Source: Lysinibacillus parviboronicapiens
GTDB taxonomy: Bacteria > Bacillota > Bacilli > Bacillales_A > Planococcaceae
Length of the DNA stretch: 64,000 nt
Direction of reading: 5' to 3'
Assembly (NCBI RefSeq): GCF_003049575.1
Contig: NZ_PYWI01000015.1
Location: forward strand, 1 to 64,000
Translations under genes and position numbers: made by a program
Notes under the pieces: generated by a model
The model's input: only the letters and a program-made list of their open reading frames with translations
The model's database searches: none
Told to the model about the DNA's origin: nothing
In this document: positions 28,010 through 36,116 of the stretch, piece after piece
Layout: the number at the start of each line of letters is the position of its first letter
Numbering within the stretch: the first letter of the stretch is position 1

Positions 28010-28184
28010 TATGGTCACCTCCTGGTATGTTGCGAATAGCGATATCCGCGTCATCAATGGCAATGCCTTCTAAATTGCTACGAAGTGATTGCATGCCTTC
28101 CCATCGTGTTTTAAGTAGCTCAAGGTGTTCAGATTTTGCTTCAATTCCTTTGTTCTCCAATAGTTGTTGAATAGACAATCTCAT
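27999..28184 (-). CDS. Small protein coupled to the amidase
   Basis: 61 residues, mostly helical and acidic, ending in IRNIPGGDHIDN. GGGAGG lies 9 bases before the ATG and the 3' end overlaps the amidase start, so it is very likely translated. Size and position recall the short GatC/AtzG-like partners that stabilise GatA-type amidases, but I see no decisive motif; the partner role is an inference. Confidence 0.72.
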   Translation of the reverse strand: MRLSIQQLLENKGIEAKSEHLELLKTRWEGMQSLRSNLEGIAIDDADIAIRNIPGGDHIDN

Positions 28185-28214
28185 TCACGTGATCCTCCCT
28201 TGATAATAATTTAC

Positions 28215-28789
28215 CCCGCTTTAACGGTCAGTAGAAACCCGCCTCAACTTGAAAGCTGAGAACGAGTAAAGTAAAACGGGCAATCAACTGACTGTAAAAG
28301 CCCGATTGGTTCAACGAACAAACACTGGGGAAGAAAACCCAGTGAATGAAGTTTCACTTTATCCCGCTTTAACGGTCAGTAGAAACCCACCTCAACTTAA
28401 AAGCTGAGAACGAGTAAAGTAAAACGGGCAATCAACTGACTGTAAAAGCCCGATTGGTTCAACGAACAATCACTGGCCCAGTGATTGAAGTTTCACTTTA
28501 TCCCGCTTTAACGGTCAGTAGAAACCCGCCTCAACTTGAAAGCTGAGAACGAGTAAAGTAAAACGGGCAATCAACTGACTGTAAAAGCCCGATTGGTTCA
28601 ACGAACAATCACTGGGGAAGAAAACCCAGTGATTGAAGTTTCACTTTACCCCGCTTTAACGGTCAGTAGAAACCCGCCTCAACTTGAAAGCTGAGAACGA
28701 GTAAAGTAAAACGGGCAATCAACTGACCGTAAAAGCCCGATTGGTTCAACGAACAATCACTGGCCCAGTGATTGAAGTTTCACTTTATC
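28215..28789. repeat. Four tandem copies of a 139/148-bp structured repeat
   Basis: Units start at 28215, 28363, 28502 and 28650 with the word CCCGCTTTAACGG and have lengths 148, 139, 148 and 139. They are nearly identical. Units 1 and 3 carry CACTGGGGAAGAAAACCCAGTG, while units 2 and 4 carry the shorter CACTGGCCCAGTG, so the array is a duplicated A-B dimer. Each unit holds several inverted repeats: CGGGC...GCCCG, ATTGGTTC-AAC-GAACAAT, and CACTGG/CCAGTG. On the minus strand the CGGGC/GCCCG hairpin is followed by TTTTACTTTA, like a weak terminator. The array lies directly upstream of the amidase unit. It contains no reading frame of note and is not a CRISPR array. Confidence 0.9.
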
Positions 28790-29116
28790 TAAATAGGTAT
28801 TTCCTATAAAGAACAAAATTGATTATCTATCATTGTTCTACCAAATGAAACACAAATTCTTATAAAAGGTAATAAAATACTATTATAACAAGCATACACT
28901 ATTCGTAAATTATATCAAATAAATAGAATGTCATATAATGTCGTTCATGTAAATATTACTATAATTAAGGAAAACTAATGGATGATCTTTTTCTAGCGAC
29001 TGCTACGCCTTGCTTTGGTAGGAGTATTCGCACTAGCTCTTTTTACATGTTATTCACAGTACATTTACAATGGAAGCGTACAATAGCTATTAATAACCAA
29101 TTTAAGAGGTGCGAGA
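28790..29116. other. Intergenic region upstream of the EAL gene
   Basis: AT-rich, with no gene I can support. It should hold the promoter for the EAL/GGDEF pair; TATAAT-like words occur near 28930-28940 without a convincing -35 partner. Confidence 0.35.
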
Positions 29117-29998
29117 ATGGAGTCTGTTGTGAGACAAAGTGTAAAATCAAGCAGTTTATTTTCCTATATAAAATATCTTTATGACCAGCATCAAAACAAT
29201 ACTTTATATATGAGGCGATTAAAGGCATTAAAAAAAATCATCCAAGACAAGGATTTGCATACATATTTTCAACCGATAGTCGATTTGCATTCAAAGCAAA
29301 CGATGGGATTTGAGGCATTAAATCGACCGGAGGCTTCAGATTTGTTTAGCAATGTCGACCATTTTTATGAGTTTGTAGGGCAAACAGATTGTGTGTTTTT
29401 ATTTGAATGCTTTTGTCGTAACCTATCCTTGCAACGTTTTAAAGAACGATTGCCCGGAGATATAATGCACAAAGATTTTATGCTTTTTCTTAATATTCAT
29501 CCCAATGTATTATTAGATAAAAAGTATCATAGTGGTGAAACACTACAATTGTTAACGGAGCTTGGCATAAAACCACAGCAGGTTGTTTTTGAGTTGACGG
29601 AACGTAGCGCAGTAATCGATTTTGTGGAGTTTGAACGGGTATTATCAAATTATCGTTCACAGGGCTATCGTATTGCAGTGGATGATGTAGGTTCTGGCTA
29701 CAATAGCTTAAAAACGCTTATTTATTTAAAGCCAGAGTTTATTAAGCTAGATCGTTCATTAATTCAATTTATAGATAAAAATCATGAACAACAGCAGCTT
29801 GTCACATTGCTAATGAAGTATGCTGTACAAGCTGAAACCAAAATCATCGCAGAAGGCATTGAACGTCAAGAGGAGCTCGATTATTTACATCAAATAGGCA
29901 TCCATTACGCACAAGGATATGCATTAGGGAAGCCTGCAAAGGACATACATTTGGGGAAAATAAGGATGGGTGACCATGAAAATAGGGGAAGTCATTGA
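29117..29998 (+). CDS. EAL-domain c-di-GMP phosphodiesterase
   Basis: 293 residues: a short N-terminal segment and one EAL domain. Catalytic features appear intact: FEALNR (66-68 EAL), the Asn in LNIHP, Glu in ELTER, the DDVGSGYNSL loop, Lys in FIKLD, Glu in AEGIE and QGYALGKP. It should hydrolyse c-di-GMP to pGpG. AAGAGGTG lies 5 bases before the ATG. It overlaps the CBS-GGDEF gene by 23 bases. No membrane segments, so cytosolic. Confidence 0.9.
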   Translation: MESVVRQSVKSSSLFSYIKYLYDQHQNNTLYMRRLKALKKIIQDKDLHTYFQPIVDLHSKQTMGFEALNRPEASDLFSNVDHFYEFVGQTDCVFLFECFCRNLSLQRFKERLPGDIMHKDFMLFLNIHPNVLLDKKYHSGETLQLLTELGIKPQQVVFELTERSAVIDFVEFERVLSNYRSQGYRIAVDDVGSGYNSLKTLIYLKPEFIKLDRSLIQFIDKNHEQQQLVTLLMKYAVQAETKIIAEGIERQEELDYLHQIGIHYAQGYALGKPAKDIHLGKIRMGDHENRGSH

Positions 29999-30926
29999 GA
30001 ACGTTCCTTGTATTGATGAATATGTAAAAAACAAAGAGGTAGATTTACTTTTTACAAGTAATCCGTCAATGCGAAGTGTTGTGGTTGTTCAAGAAGGTAG
30101 ACCAATTGGACATATAACACGCACACATTTCTATCAAAAAATTGGTACACGTTATGGCTATAATTTATTTATGGGTCGCCAAAATCAGCTTATTATTAAA
30201 GAAAATCCGCTAATTGTTGATAGATGCATACCTATTACGGAAGTAAGTACAGAAGCGATGCAACGACCGGCAGAAGATTTATATGACGATGTAATTGTGA
30301 CGAAGGATGGTTATTTTTTTGGGGTTGTTAGCATTCGAGAACTATTGTTAAAGTTGGTAGAAACACAGGTAGCTATTGCGAGCTTCTTAAATCCTCTTAG
30401 TAGTTTACCTGGCAATAAATTAATCGATGACAAGCTAGAAGAAACCTTGGAGTTTCGGCAATATAGTCTCATTTATTTTGATTTAGATCATTTTAAATCC
30501 TATAATGACACGTATGGCTTTAATAAGGGTGATAAAATACTGCGTTATTTAACGGAAATATTGAAAAAGAATATAGCTGGGACACATGATTTTCTAGGGC
30601 ATATTGGAGGAGATGACTTTGTTGCCATCGTTCCACATTATGAGGTAAGGGTAATTTGTCAGCGGATTATTGACGAGTTTGATTCGCAAATCTTAGGATT
30701 TTACGAACTTGAAGACATTGTACATTTACAAGTTCCAAATAGAATAGGTAAACTACAACCCTTCACCTGTACCTCACTTTCTATTGCAGTAGTTACAAAT
30801 GAACATCGACAGTTTGACTCTGTTGAACAATTATCAGATGCGATTACTCGCATCAAAAAAGAATGCAAGAAAATCTCAGGAAGCTGTTATCTTATCAATG
30901 GCAAAGAAACCTACCTCGTTCATTAA
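29976..30926 (+). CDS. CBS-GGDEF protein (diguanylate cyclase)
   Basis: 316 residues: a CBS-pair module (about 1-125) followed by a GGDEF domain with YFDLDHFKSYND and active-site loop GGDDF (211-215). The expected inhibitory RxxD site just before the loop is missing (AGTHDFLGHI), so feedback inhibition by c-di-GMP is unlikely. GGDDF is a tolerated variant, so cyclase activity is possible but not certain. CBS domains usually bind adenine nucleotides. The start is ATG 29976 (GTG at 29970 is an alternative), inside the end of the EAL gene. Confidence 0.85.
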   Translation: MKIGEVIENVPCIDEYVKNKEVDLLFTSNPSMRSVVVVQEGRPIGHITRTHFYQKIGTRYGYNLFMGRQNQLIIKENPLIVDRCIPITEVSTEAMQRPAEDLYDDVIVTKDGYFFGVVSIRELLLKLVETQVAIASFLNPLSSLPGNKLIDDKLEETLEFRQYSLIYFDLDHFKSYNDTYGFNKGDKILRYLTEILKKNIAGTHDFLGHIGGDDFVAIVPHYEVRVICQRIIDEFDSQILGFYELEDIVHLQVPNRIGKLQPFTCTSLSIAVVTNEHRQFDSVEQLSDAITRIKKECKKISGSCYLINGKETYLVH

Positions 30927-30944
30927 AAGAGGCAGGTTTCTTTT
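30906..30944 (+). terminator. Terminator after the GGDEF gene
   Basis: GAAACCTACCTC pairs with GAGGCAGGTTTC (one mismatch) and is followed by TTTTCG; it overlaps the stop codon. Confidence 0.8.
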
Positions 30945-30961
30945 CGTTGTTGGGTTACTCC

Positions 30962-31693
30962 TTAATAAGTACTCCAGCCAGCATCAGCTGCTATTGCTAC
31001 ACCATTAATTAGACCAGAATCTTCAGATGCCAGGAATAGTGCAATATTGGCGATATCTGAAACTTGTCCTGCTTTTGGCATTAAGCTTACGCCACGAACT
31101 GATTGCTCCATTCCGAATGGATTTACGTTGGTCATCGCAGCGGCAAAGCCTGTTTCTACATGCCCCGGTGCAATGGCATTGCAACGAATATTTTGTGGGC
31201 CGTAATGTGAAGCGATGTTTTTTGTCATGCCAACAACTGCATGTTTAGCATTTGTATAAGCTAGACCACCACGTCCACCCGTTAAACCAGCAATCAAGGC
31301 CATATTGACAATTGTTCCGCCACCATTTTCGATAAGTACTGGTAAGGCTTGGCGTATGGCACGCATCATCCCTGTTACATTAATGTCCATAACGCGTTGG
31401 CATACCGTATCTTGCACATTTGCTGTAGCCTGCATATTGTCACCAACTCCTGCATTGTTGACTAAAATATCTATACGACCGAAATGAACAACTGCATCGA
31501 CGTTTACTTTTACACCAAAGGCGTCATAACCAGCCTCGTTAAATTCAGTGACTGTTGTCTTTAAAGCATCTTCATTGCAGTCTGCAATAACTACCTTCGC
31601 ACCTGCTTGAGCATATTTACGTGCGATTTCTTTGCCGATACCTGCACCACTACCTGTAATAATAGCTACTTTGTTTTGTAATTTCCCACTCAA
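30962..31693 (-). CDS. SDR-family oxidoreductase, catalytically damaged
   Basis: 243 residues of classical short-chain dehydrogenase fold. NAD(P) motif TGSGAGIGKE, structural NNAG and YTNAK (YxxxK) are present. Two defects stand out. The catalytic Ser, expected in VNxAS, is Leu (VNMALIAG; codon TTG, one change from TCG). And about 12 residues are missing between VKVNV and DAVVHFGRID, where the family has helix D. The open frame is kept, but activity is doubtful. TTG start with GGAG five bases upstream. The substrate is unknown. Confidence 0.82.
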   Translation of the reverse strand: MSGKLQNKVAIITGSGAGIGKEIARKYAQAGAKVVIADCNEDALKTTVTEFNEAGYDAFGVKVNVDAVVHFGRIDILVNNAGVGDNMQATANVQDTVCQRVMDINVTGMMRAIRQALPVLIENGGGTIVNMALIAGLTGGRGGLAYTNAKHAVVGMTKNIASHYGPQNIRCNAIAPGHVETGFAAAMTNVNPFGMEQSVRGVSLMPKAGQVSDIANIALFLASEDSGLINGVAIAADAGWSTY

Positions 31694-31819
31694 TCTTCTC
31701 CTCTTTCCTGAAAAAAAGTTTAGCTTTAAACTAAATTCATTATATTGTGTTTTAGGGGCATAATCAAAAGAAACCGATCACTTATAAATTAGAAATTTAT
31801 CAAACTTAATAAAACATAC

Positions 31820-31848
31820 TTGATTAATAGGTATTGTAGGTATATAAT
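31820..31848 (+). promoter_or_regulatory. sigma-A promoter of tcyP
   Basis: TTGATT and a perfect TATAAT with 17-bp spacing, about 40 bases before the start codon. Confidence 0.82.
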
Positions 31849-31888
31849 TCGATTTACATTATCATAAAACATCTTAGGGGGCTTTCGA

Positions 31889-33283
31889 TTGTCAACTTTA
31901 CAAGTCATTCTCAACGTAGCCATATTGCTTGTGTTCGTTGGAATTTTATATGTTATGAACAAAAAGCACGTGAAATTTTCAAATCGTGTTTTTGCAGGTC
32001 TAGGCTTGGGTATCGCACTCGGTCTTGGACTTCAATTATTTTACGGTATTGATTCGCAAGTTTTAGCCGAAACAACACCGTGGTACAGCATCATTGGTAG
32101 CGGTTATGTAAAATTGCTTCAAATGGTCGCGATGCCATTAATATTCATCTCCATTTTAATTGCCTTTACGAAAATGACTATTGGCAAAAACTTTGGGAAA
32201 ATGGCAGCACTTATTTTAGCCATTTTAATTGGTACAACAGCTGTTTCAGCGGGCGTTGGTATTCTATCAGCGACCATTTTTGATCTTGATGCAACACAAA
32301 TTATGCACGGTGATGCTGAAACTGAACGTGGTGCATATCTGGAAGAAAAAACAAGTGGCATGACAGCACCCGATTTACCAACACAAATTATTGAATTGTT
32401 CCCAGCGAACCCATTCCTTGATTTAACTGGTGCTCGTTCAACATCGACGATTGCTGTTGTTATATTCGCAGCATTCTTAGGTTTCGCCTATTTACGTGTA
32501 GCACGTAAAGATGAAGCAACAGGCGCTACGATTAAAAAAGGACTAGATGCAATCTATGCACTTATTATGGGTGTCGTAACAATTGTTTTACGCTTAACAC
32601 CATATGGTATTTTAGCTATCATGGCTCGTACAGTTGCAACATCAGATTTCGGTGCGATTTACAATATGGGTAAATTTGTAATTGCTTCTTATGTAGCATT
32701 AATCATTATGTTACTTGTACATTTACTAATCATTTCGTTAAGTGGCTTAAATCCATTTACGTATTTAAAAAAATCAGCGGAAACATTATTATTCGCCTTC
32801 ACTTCTCGTTCAAGTGCGGGTGCGTTACCGATGAATATTAAAACGCAAACAGGGCGACTTGGTGTACCAGAAGGTATTGCAAACTTCTCAGGTTCGTTTG
32901 GATTATCGATTGGTCAAAATGGCTGTGCGGGTGTCTATCCTGCCATGCTTGCCATTATGATTGCTCCAACAGTCGGCATCAATCCACTAGACCCAGTGTT
33001 CATCATTACTGTTATTGCAGTAGTAGCAGTCAGTTCCTTTGGTGTAGCAGGTGTGGGCGGTGGTGCAACATTTGCAGCAATCTTAGTATTATCAGCACTT
33101 GACTTACCAATAGCACTTGCGGGTATTTTAATCTCTGTTGAGCCATTAATCGACATGGGTCGTACTGCATTGAATGTAAGTGGTTCGATGACGGCAGGTG
33201 TCGCAACGGCACGTGTTACAAAAGAGTTGGATACTGAAATTTACAATAATAAAGATGTTAGCGCACAAGTAGCAGATCTTTAA
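31889..33283 (+). CDS. tcyP: L-cystine symporter TcyP (DAACS family)
   Basis: 464 residues, dicarboxylate/amino acid:cation symporter fold. The family's Ser-rich stretch is present (FAFTSRSSAGALPMN), as is the GVAGVGGGATFAAILVLSAL segment; overall sequence style matches B. subtilis TcyP. It imports cystine. The start is TTG 31889 with GGGGGG about 9 bases upstream. Single gene with its own promoter and terminator; in bacilli the family is controlled by CymR, but I cannot identify a clear CymR site. Confidence 0.93.
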   Translation: MSTLQVILNVAILLVFVGILYVMNKKHVKFSNRVFAGLGLGIALGLGLQLFYGIDSQVLAETTPWYSIIGSGYVKLLQMVAMPLIFISILIAFTKMTIGKNFGKMAALILAILIGTTAVSAGVGILSATIFDLDATQIMHGDAETERGAYLEEKTSGMTAPDLPTQIIELFPANPFLDLTGARSTSTIAVVIFAAFLGFAYLRVARKDEATGATIKKGLDAIYALIMGVVTIVLRLTPYGILAIMARTVATSDFGAIYNMGKFVIASYVALIIMLLVHLLIISLSGLNPFTYLKKSAETLLFAFTSRSSAGALPMNIKTQTGRLGVPEGIANFSGSFGLSIGQNGCAGVYPAMLAIMIAPTVGINPLDPVFIITVIAVVAVSSFGVAGVGGGATFAAILVLSALDLPIALAGILISVEPLIDMGRTALNVSGSMTAGVATARVTKELDTEIYNNKDVSAQVADL

Positions 33284-33288
33284 GATTT

Positions 33289-33328
33289 AAGAGTTATATC
33301 TCCATTTTTTGGAGAGTAACTCTTTTTA
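33289..33328 (+). terminator. Terminator after tcyP
   Basis: AAGAGTTA and TCTCCA pair with TGGAGA and TAACTCTT around a T-rich loop; TTTTT follows. A second hairpin with TTTTAGTTTTT lies at about 33415-33465. Confidence 0.85.
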
Positions 33329-33503
33329 TTTGCCCAGAAAGAACATAACACTACGATGTTTGAATTAGTTCCACCGAAAAATAGTTAAAAATTACAATTT
33401 ATTATTGATATCAAGAGTCATCTTTTTCACTCAATGTGGAAGGTTGGCTCTTTTAGTTTTTGATATTATGCATAAATTTTAAAAAAATATTTTAAAAAAT
33501 GTG

Positions 33504-33532
33504 TTGTTGTTTAGCATTTTATTTTATATGAT
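33504..33532 (+). promoter_or_regulatory. Probable promoter of the MurNAc cluster
   Basis: TTGTTG and TATGAT with a 17-bp spacer lie 43 bases before the amiE-like start. The -35 is weak, as expected for an activated or inducible promoter. Confidence 0.55.
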
Positions 33533-33574
33533 TTATTTACAGAAAATTAAGAATTTTATCTGTGGGGTGCTAAT

Positions 33575-34594
33575 TTGGTTCATACATTTATGAAAAGTTT
33601 AGTGTCAGAGAGAAAGATTCCAGGCGGCGTCCTCATCATACAACAACAACATACGCGCATTATGACGCAAAGCTTTGGCGCCTATAGTGCTGCAAATTTA
33701 AGCACACAACAAATAACAACCCATACATTATTTGATTTGGCATCATTGACCAAGGTCGTGGCGACATTACCTGCAACTTTGTTATTACTTAGTAGGAATG
33801 CAATAAAGCTCACAGATACCGTACAAACCTTCTTGCCGGATTTTAAATATCCTACAGTAAATATTCAGCATCTTTTACAGCATAGTTCGGGACTAGTAGC
33901 AGATTTAGATCCACCTGTAAAAAGACATCATCAACGGGATATCATGGGGGAAGTATTATCAGCGGGTGTAATCACTCAACCGGGCAAGCAAGTACTCTAT
34001 AGTGATTTGAGTATGATTTTATTAGGCAAAATCATCGAAGAGGTTTCAGGGCAGTCTCTTGATTATTTCGTAGATAGAGAAATTGCTAAGCCATGGGGCA
34101 TGCATGATACACAGTATAAACTGTCAAAAGAGCAACAAATGCAAGCGGCTTCAACAGAAAAGATTGAAAGTAAATTTGTACAGGGAATTGTTCATGATGA
34201 GAAGGCGTTACTACTTCAAGAAGTAAGCGGTAGTGCAGGTTTATTTTCGTGTGCAGAAGATTTAGCAACATTTGCACAATATTGGTTAGGCATTACTCAG
34301 CAGTCGGTTATACCGTTCGATTGGATGACCTTAGCGTATACAAATATTATTGAAAACAGAGGACTTGGCTTCGAGGTTTGGAATGGAAGTGATGTATTGA
34401 AGTGCTTCGGTAGGGGGTGGACAAAGGGATCTTTTGGTCATACAGGATTTACAGGTACAAGTATATGGATGGATCCGGTGAAAAAGGCTTTCGTCATTTT
34501 ATTAACAAATGCTGTGCATTATGGAAGAGACAGAGGTTTTATGGAGATTAGAGAAAAAATTCATACGATGATTTTTGAAGAACTAATTACATGA
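33575..34594 (+). CDS. Serine hydrolase of the beta-lactamase/AmiE (YbbE) type
   Basis: 339 residues, class C beta-lactamase/DD-peptidase fold: SxxK motif SLTK (57-60), second motif YSD (142), third motif HTG in GHTGFTG. In B. subtilis the homologue in the murQRP operon, AmiE/YbbE, is an N-acetylmuramyl-L-alanine amidase that strips peptides from muropeptides. The murQ and murR genes downstream support the same role here. I see no signal peptide at the TTG start (33575, GGGGTG six bases upstream), so the mature location is uncertain. The next gene begins 17 bases later. Confidence 0.78.
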   Translation: MVHTFMKSLVSERKIPGGVLIIQQQHTRIMTQSFGAYSAANLSTQQITTHTLFDLASLTKVVATLPATLLLLSRNAIKLTDTVQTFLPDFKYPTVNIQHLLQHSSGLVADLDPPVKRHHQRDIMGEVLSAGVITQPGKQVLYSDLSMILLGKIIEEVSGQSLDYFVDREIAKPWGMHDTQYKLSKEQQMQAASTEKIESKFVQGIVHDEKALLLQEVSGSAGLFSCAEDLATFAQYWLGITQQSVIPFDWMTLAYTNIIENRGLGFEVWNGSDVLKCFGRGWTKGSFGHTGFTGTSIWMDPVKKAFVILLTNAVHYGRDRGFMEIREKIHTMIFEELIT

Positions 34595-34611
34595 AAGGTG
34601 GATGCATGGTT

Positions 34612-35907
34612 ATGAAAAAGATCAACAAATGGCTCTTTATGATGCCATTATTAATAGTGGCGGCTTTAGTAGGCTGTTCTTCAAATGAGGAGCCAGCAAA
34701 AGAGACAGCGCCTGTTTCAAGTACGGATGACCATAGAGTCGAAGAAGTTTCATTAACGATTGGTAGTTGGCGGACAGAGGATGTTGCCAAATATGAAAAA
34801 GTCATTGCCTTATTCAATGAGAAACATCCTGATATCAAAGTTTCTTTTAATCCAACAAAAAATACTGAATACAATACAGTGCTTAATACTGCATTACAAG
34901 CAGGGGAAGGACCTGACATTTTTCACTTACGTCCATACGCAGCAGGTTTAAAGTTAGCTGAAGCAGGCTTCGTAGAAAAAATTAACGATTTACAGGAATT
35001 AAGCACATATCCAGAAGAAGCATTAATTGCTTCAAAAGATGCGGAGGGCAATCAATATGGTGTTCCGATTAATTTAAGTTCCACACAGTTCTTCTACAAT
35101 AAAAAGATTTTCGCAGATAATGGGCTGGAAGTACCGCAAACTTGGGATGAGTTTATGCAATTGAATGATACTTTATTAGAAAAAGGCATTACACCTATTG
35201 CAATGGGAACAAAGGAGAGCTGGCTATTATCTCTACTACACGGTATTGTCGGGCCAGCAATTTATGAAGGAAATGATTTTTACAAGGCAGTACTTGCAGG
35301 TGAAAAAGATTTTACTGACCCAGCATTCATAGAATCCCTTCAAGTAATGAATGATTTGAAAAAGTATTTCCCTGCAAATTCAGAGGGATTAGGTATGGAT
35401 GATATACGCACACTTTTTGTGCTGGAAGAAGCAGCGATGTTTCCTTTAGGAAGCTGGGAGATACCAGTTGTGCTAGAAATGAATCCAGATTTAGATTTCG
35501 GCTACTTCCCGATTCCATCAAAAATGGGAACTAAGACGGTGACAACATGGGTGGATGGTTCTTTTGCGATAAATGCAAATTCCGAGAATAAAGAAGCAGC
35601 GAAAGTATTTTTAGAATTTTTAACAACTAAAGAATTTGGTGAGCTATTCGTCAAGGAATTCTCAATGATTAGTGCAATTCCTGGCATTTCATCTGACAAT
35701 GCATTGTTAAATGATTTAAGTAAATCAACGGAGAGTGAAGCGACACCTTACATGTGGGTAACCAACTTTACTGGTGGAGATCCAACAACGAAAACCGTGT
35801 TAGAAACGGAGTTGCAAGGTATGTATTTAGGTCAAGTGAAGCAAGAGGATGTTGCGGCAAAAGTGCAAGATAATGCAAAAACATGGTTCGCGCCATTCCA
35901 AAAATAA
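34612..35907 (+). CDS. Sugar ABC transporter substrate-binding lipoprotein
   Basis: 431 residues, family 1 solute-binding protein. Lipoprotein signal peptide with lipobox LVGC (Cys about 22), then a long polar linker and a carbohydrate-binding fold. From the cluster, the likely ligand is MurNAc or a MurNAc-containing fragment (inference). The ATG at 34612 is preferred because GGTGG ends 9 bases before; an ATG two codons earlier is too close. A 209-base gap with a strong hairpin separates it from the permease genes. Confidence 0.88.
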   Translation: MKKINKWLFMMPLLIVAALVGCSSNEEPAKETAPVSSTDDHRVEEVSLTIGSWRTEDVAKYEKVIALFNEKHPDIKVSFNPTKNTEYNTVLNTALQAGEGPDIFHLRPYAAGLKLAEAGFVEKINDLQELSTYPEEALIASKDAEGNQYGVPINLSSTQFFYNKKIFADNGLEVPQTWDEFMQLNDTLLEKGITPIAMGTKESWLLSLLHGIVGPAIYEGNDFYKAVLAGEKDFTDPAFIESLQVMNDLKKYFPANSEGLGMDDIRTLFVLEEAAMFPLGSWEIPVVLEMNPDLDFGYFPIPSKMGTKTVTTWVDGSFAINANSENKEAAKVFLEFLTTKEFGELFVKEFSMISAIPGISSDNALLNDLSKSTESEATPYMWVTNFTGGDPTTKTVLETELQGMYLGQVKQEDVAAKVQDNAKTWFAPFQK

Positions 35908-36065
35908 ATCAAAATAAAAAAGACACCATATGCTGTGGTAGTTTTGGCGCTAGCTTTGAGAGCGTGAAGTAAACTTTGCTTACTTACACTTATTACTTAA
36001 CGAGAACAGATATTATGGCCAACACAAAGATAGAGAAATTTCATACGATTTCTGGTTTTTAAGTA

Positions 36066-36103
36066 GGGCCCCACTAGCACTTCTCAAGAAGTAGGTGGGG
36101 TCT
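36066..36103 (+). other. Intra-operon stem-loop between binding protein and permeases
   Basis: GGCCCCAC and CTTCT pair with AGAAG and GTGGGGTC across a 2-nt loop, with a small internal loop. No T tract follows, so it is not a classic terminator. A stable 3' structure after the binding-protein gene would protect its mRNA and give it higher expression than the permeases. Confidence 0.7.
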
Positions 36104-36116
36104 TACCGTCTAGGAT

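Noticed and set aside
28215..28789. Possible CRISPR array
   Set aside because: Units are about 140 bp, contiguous and without variable spacers; no cas genes are near.
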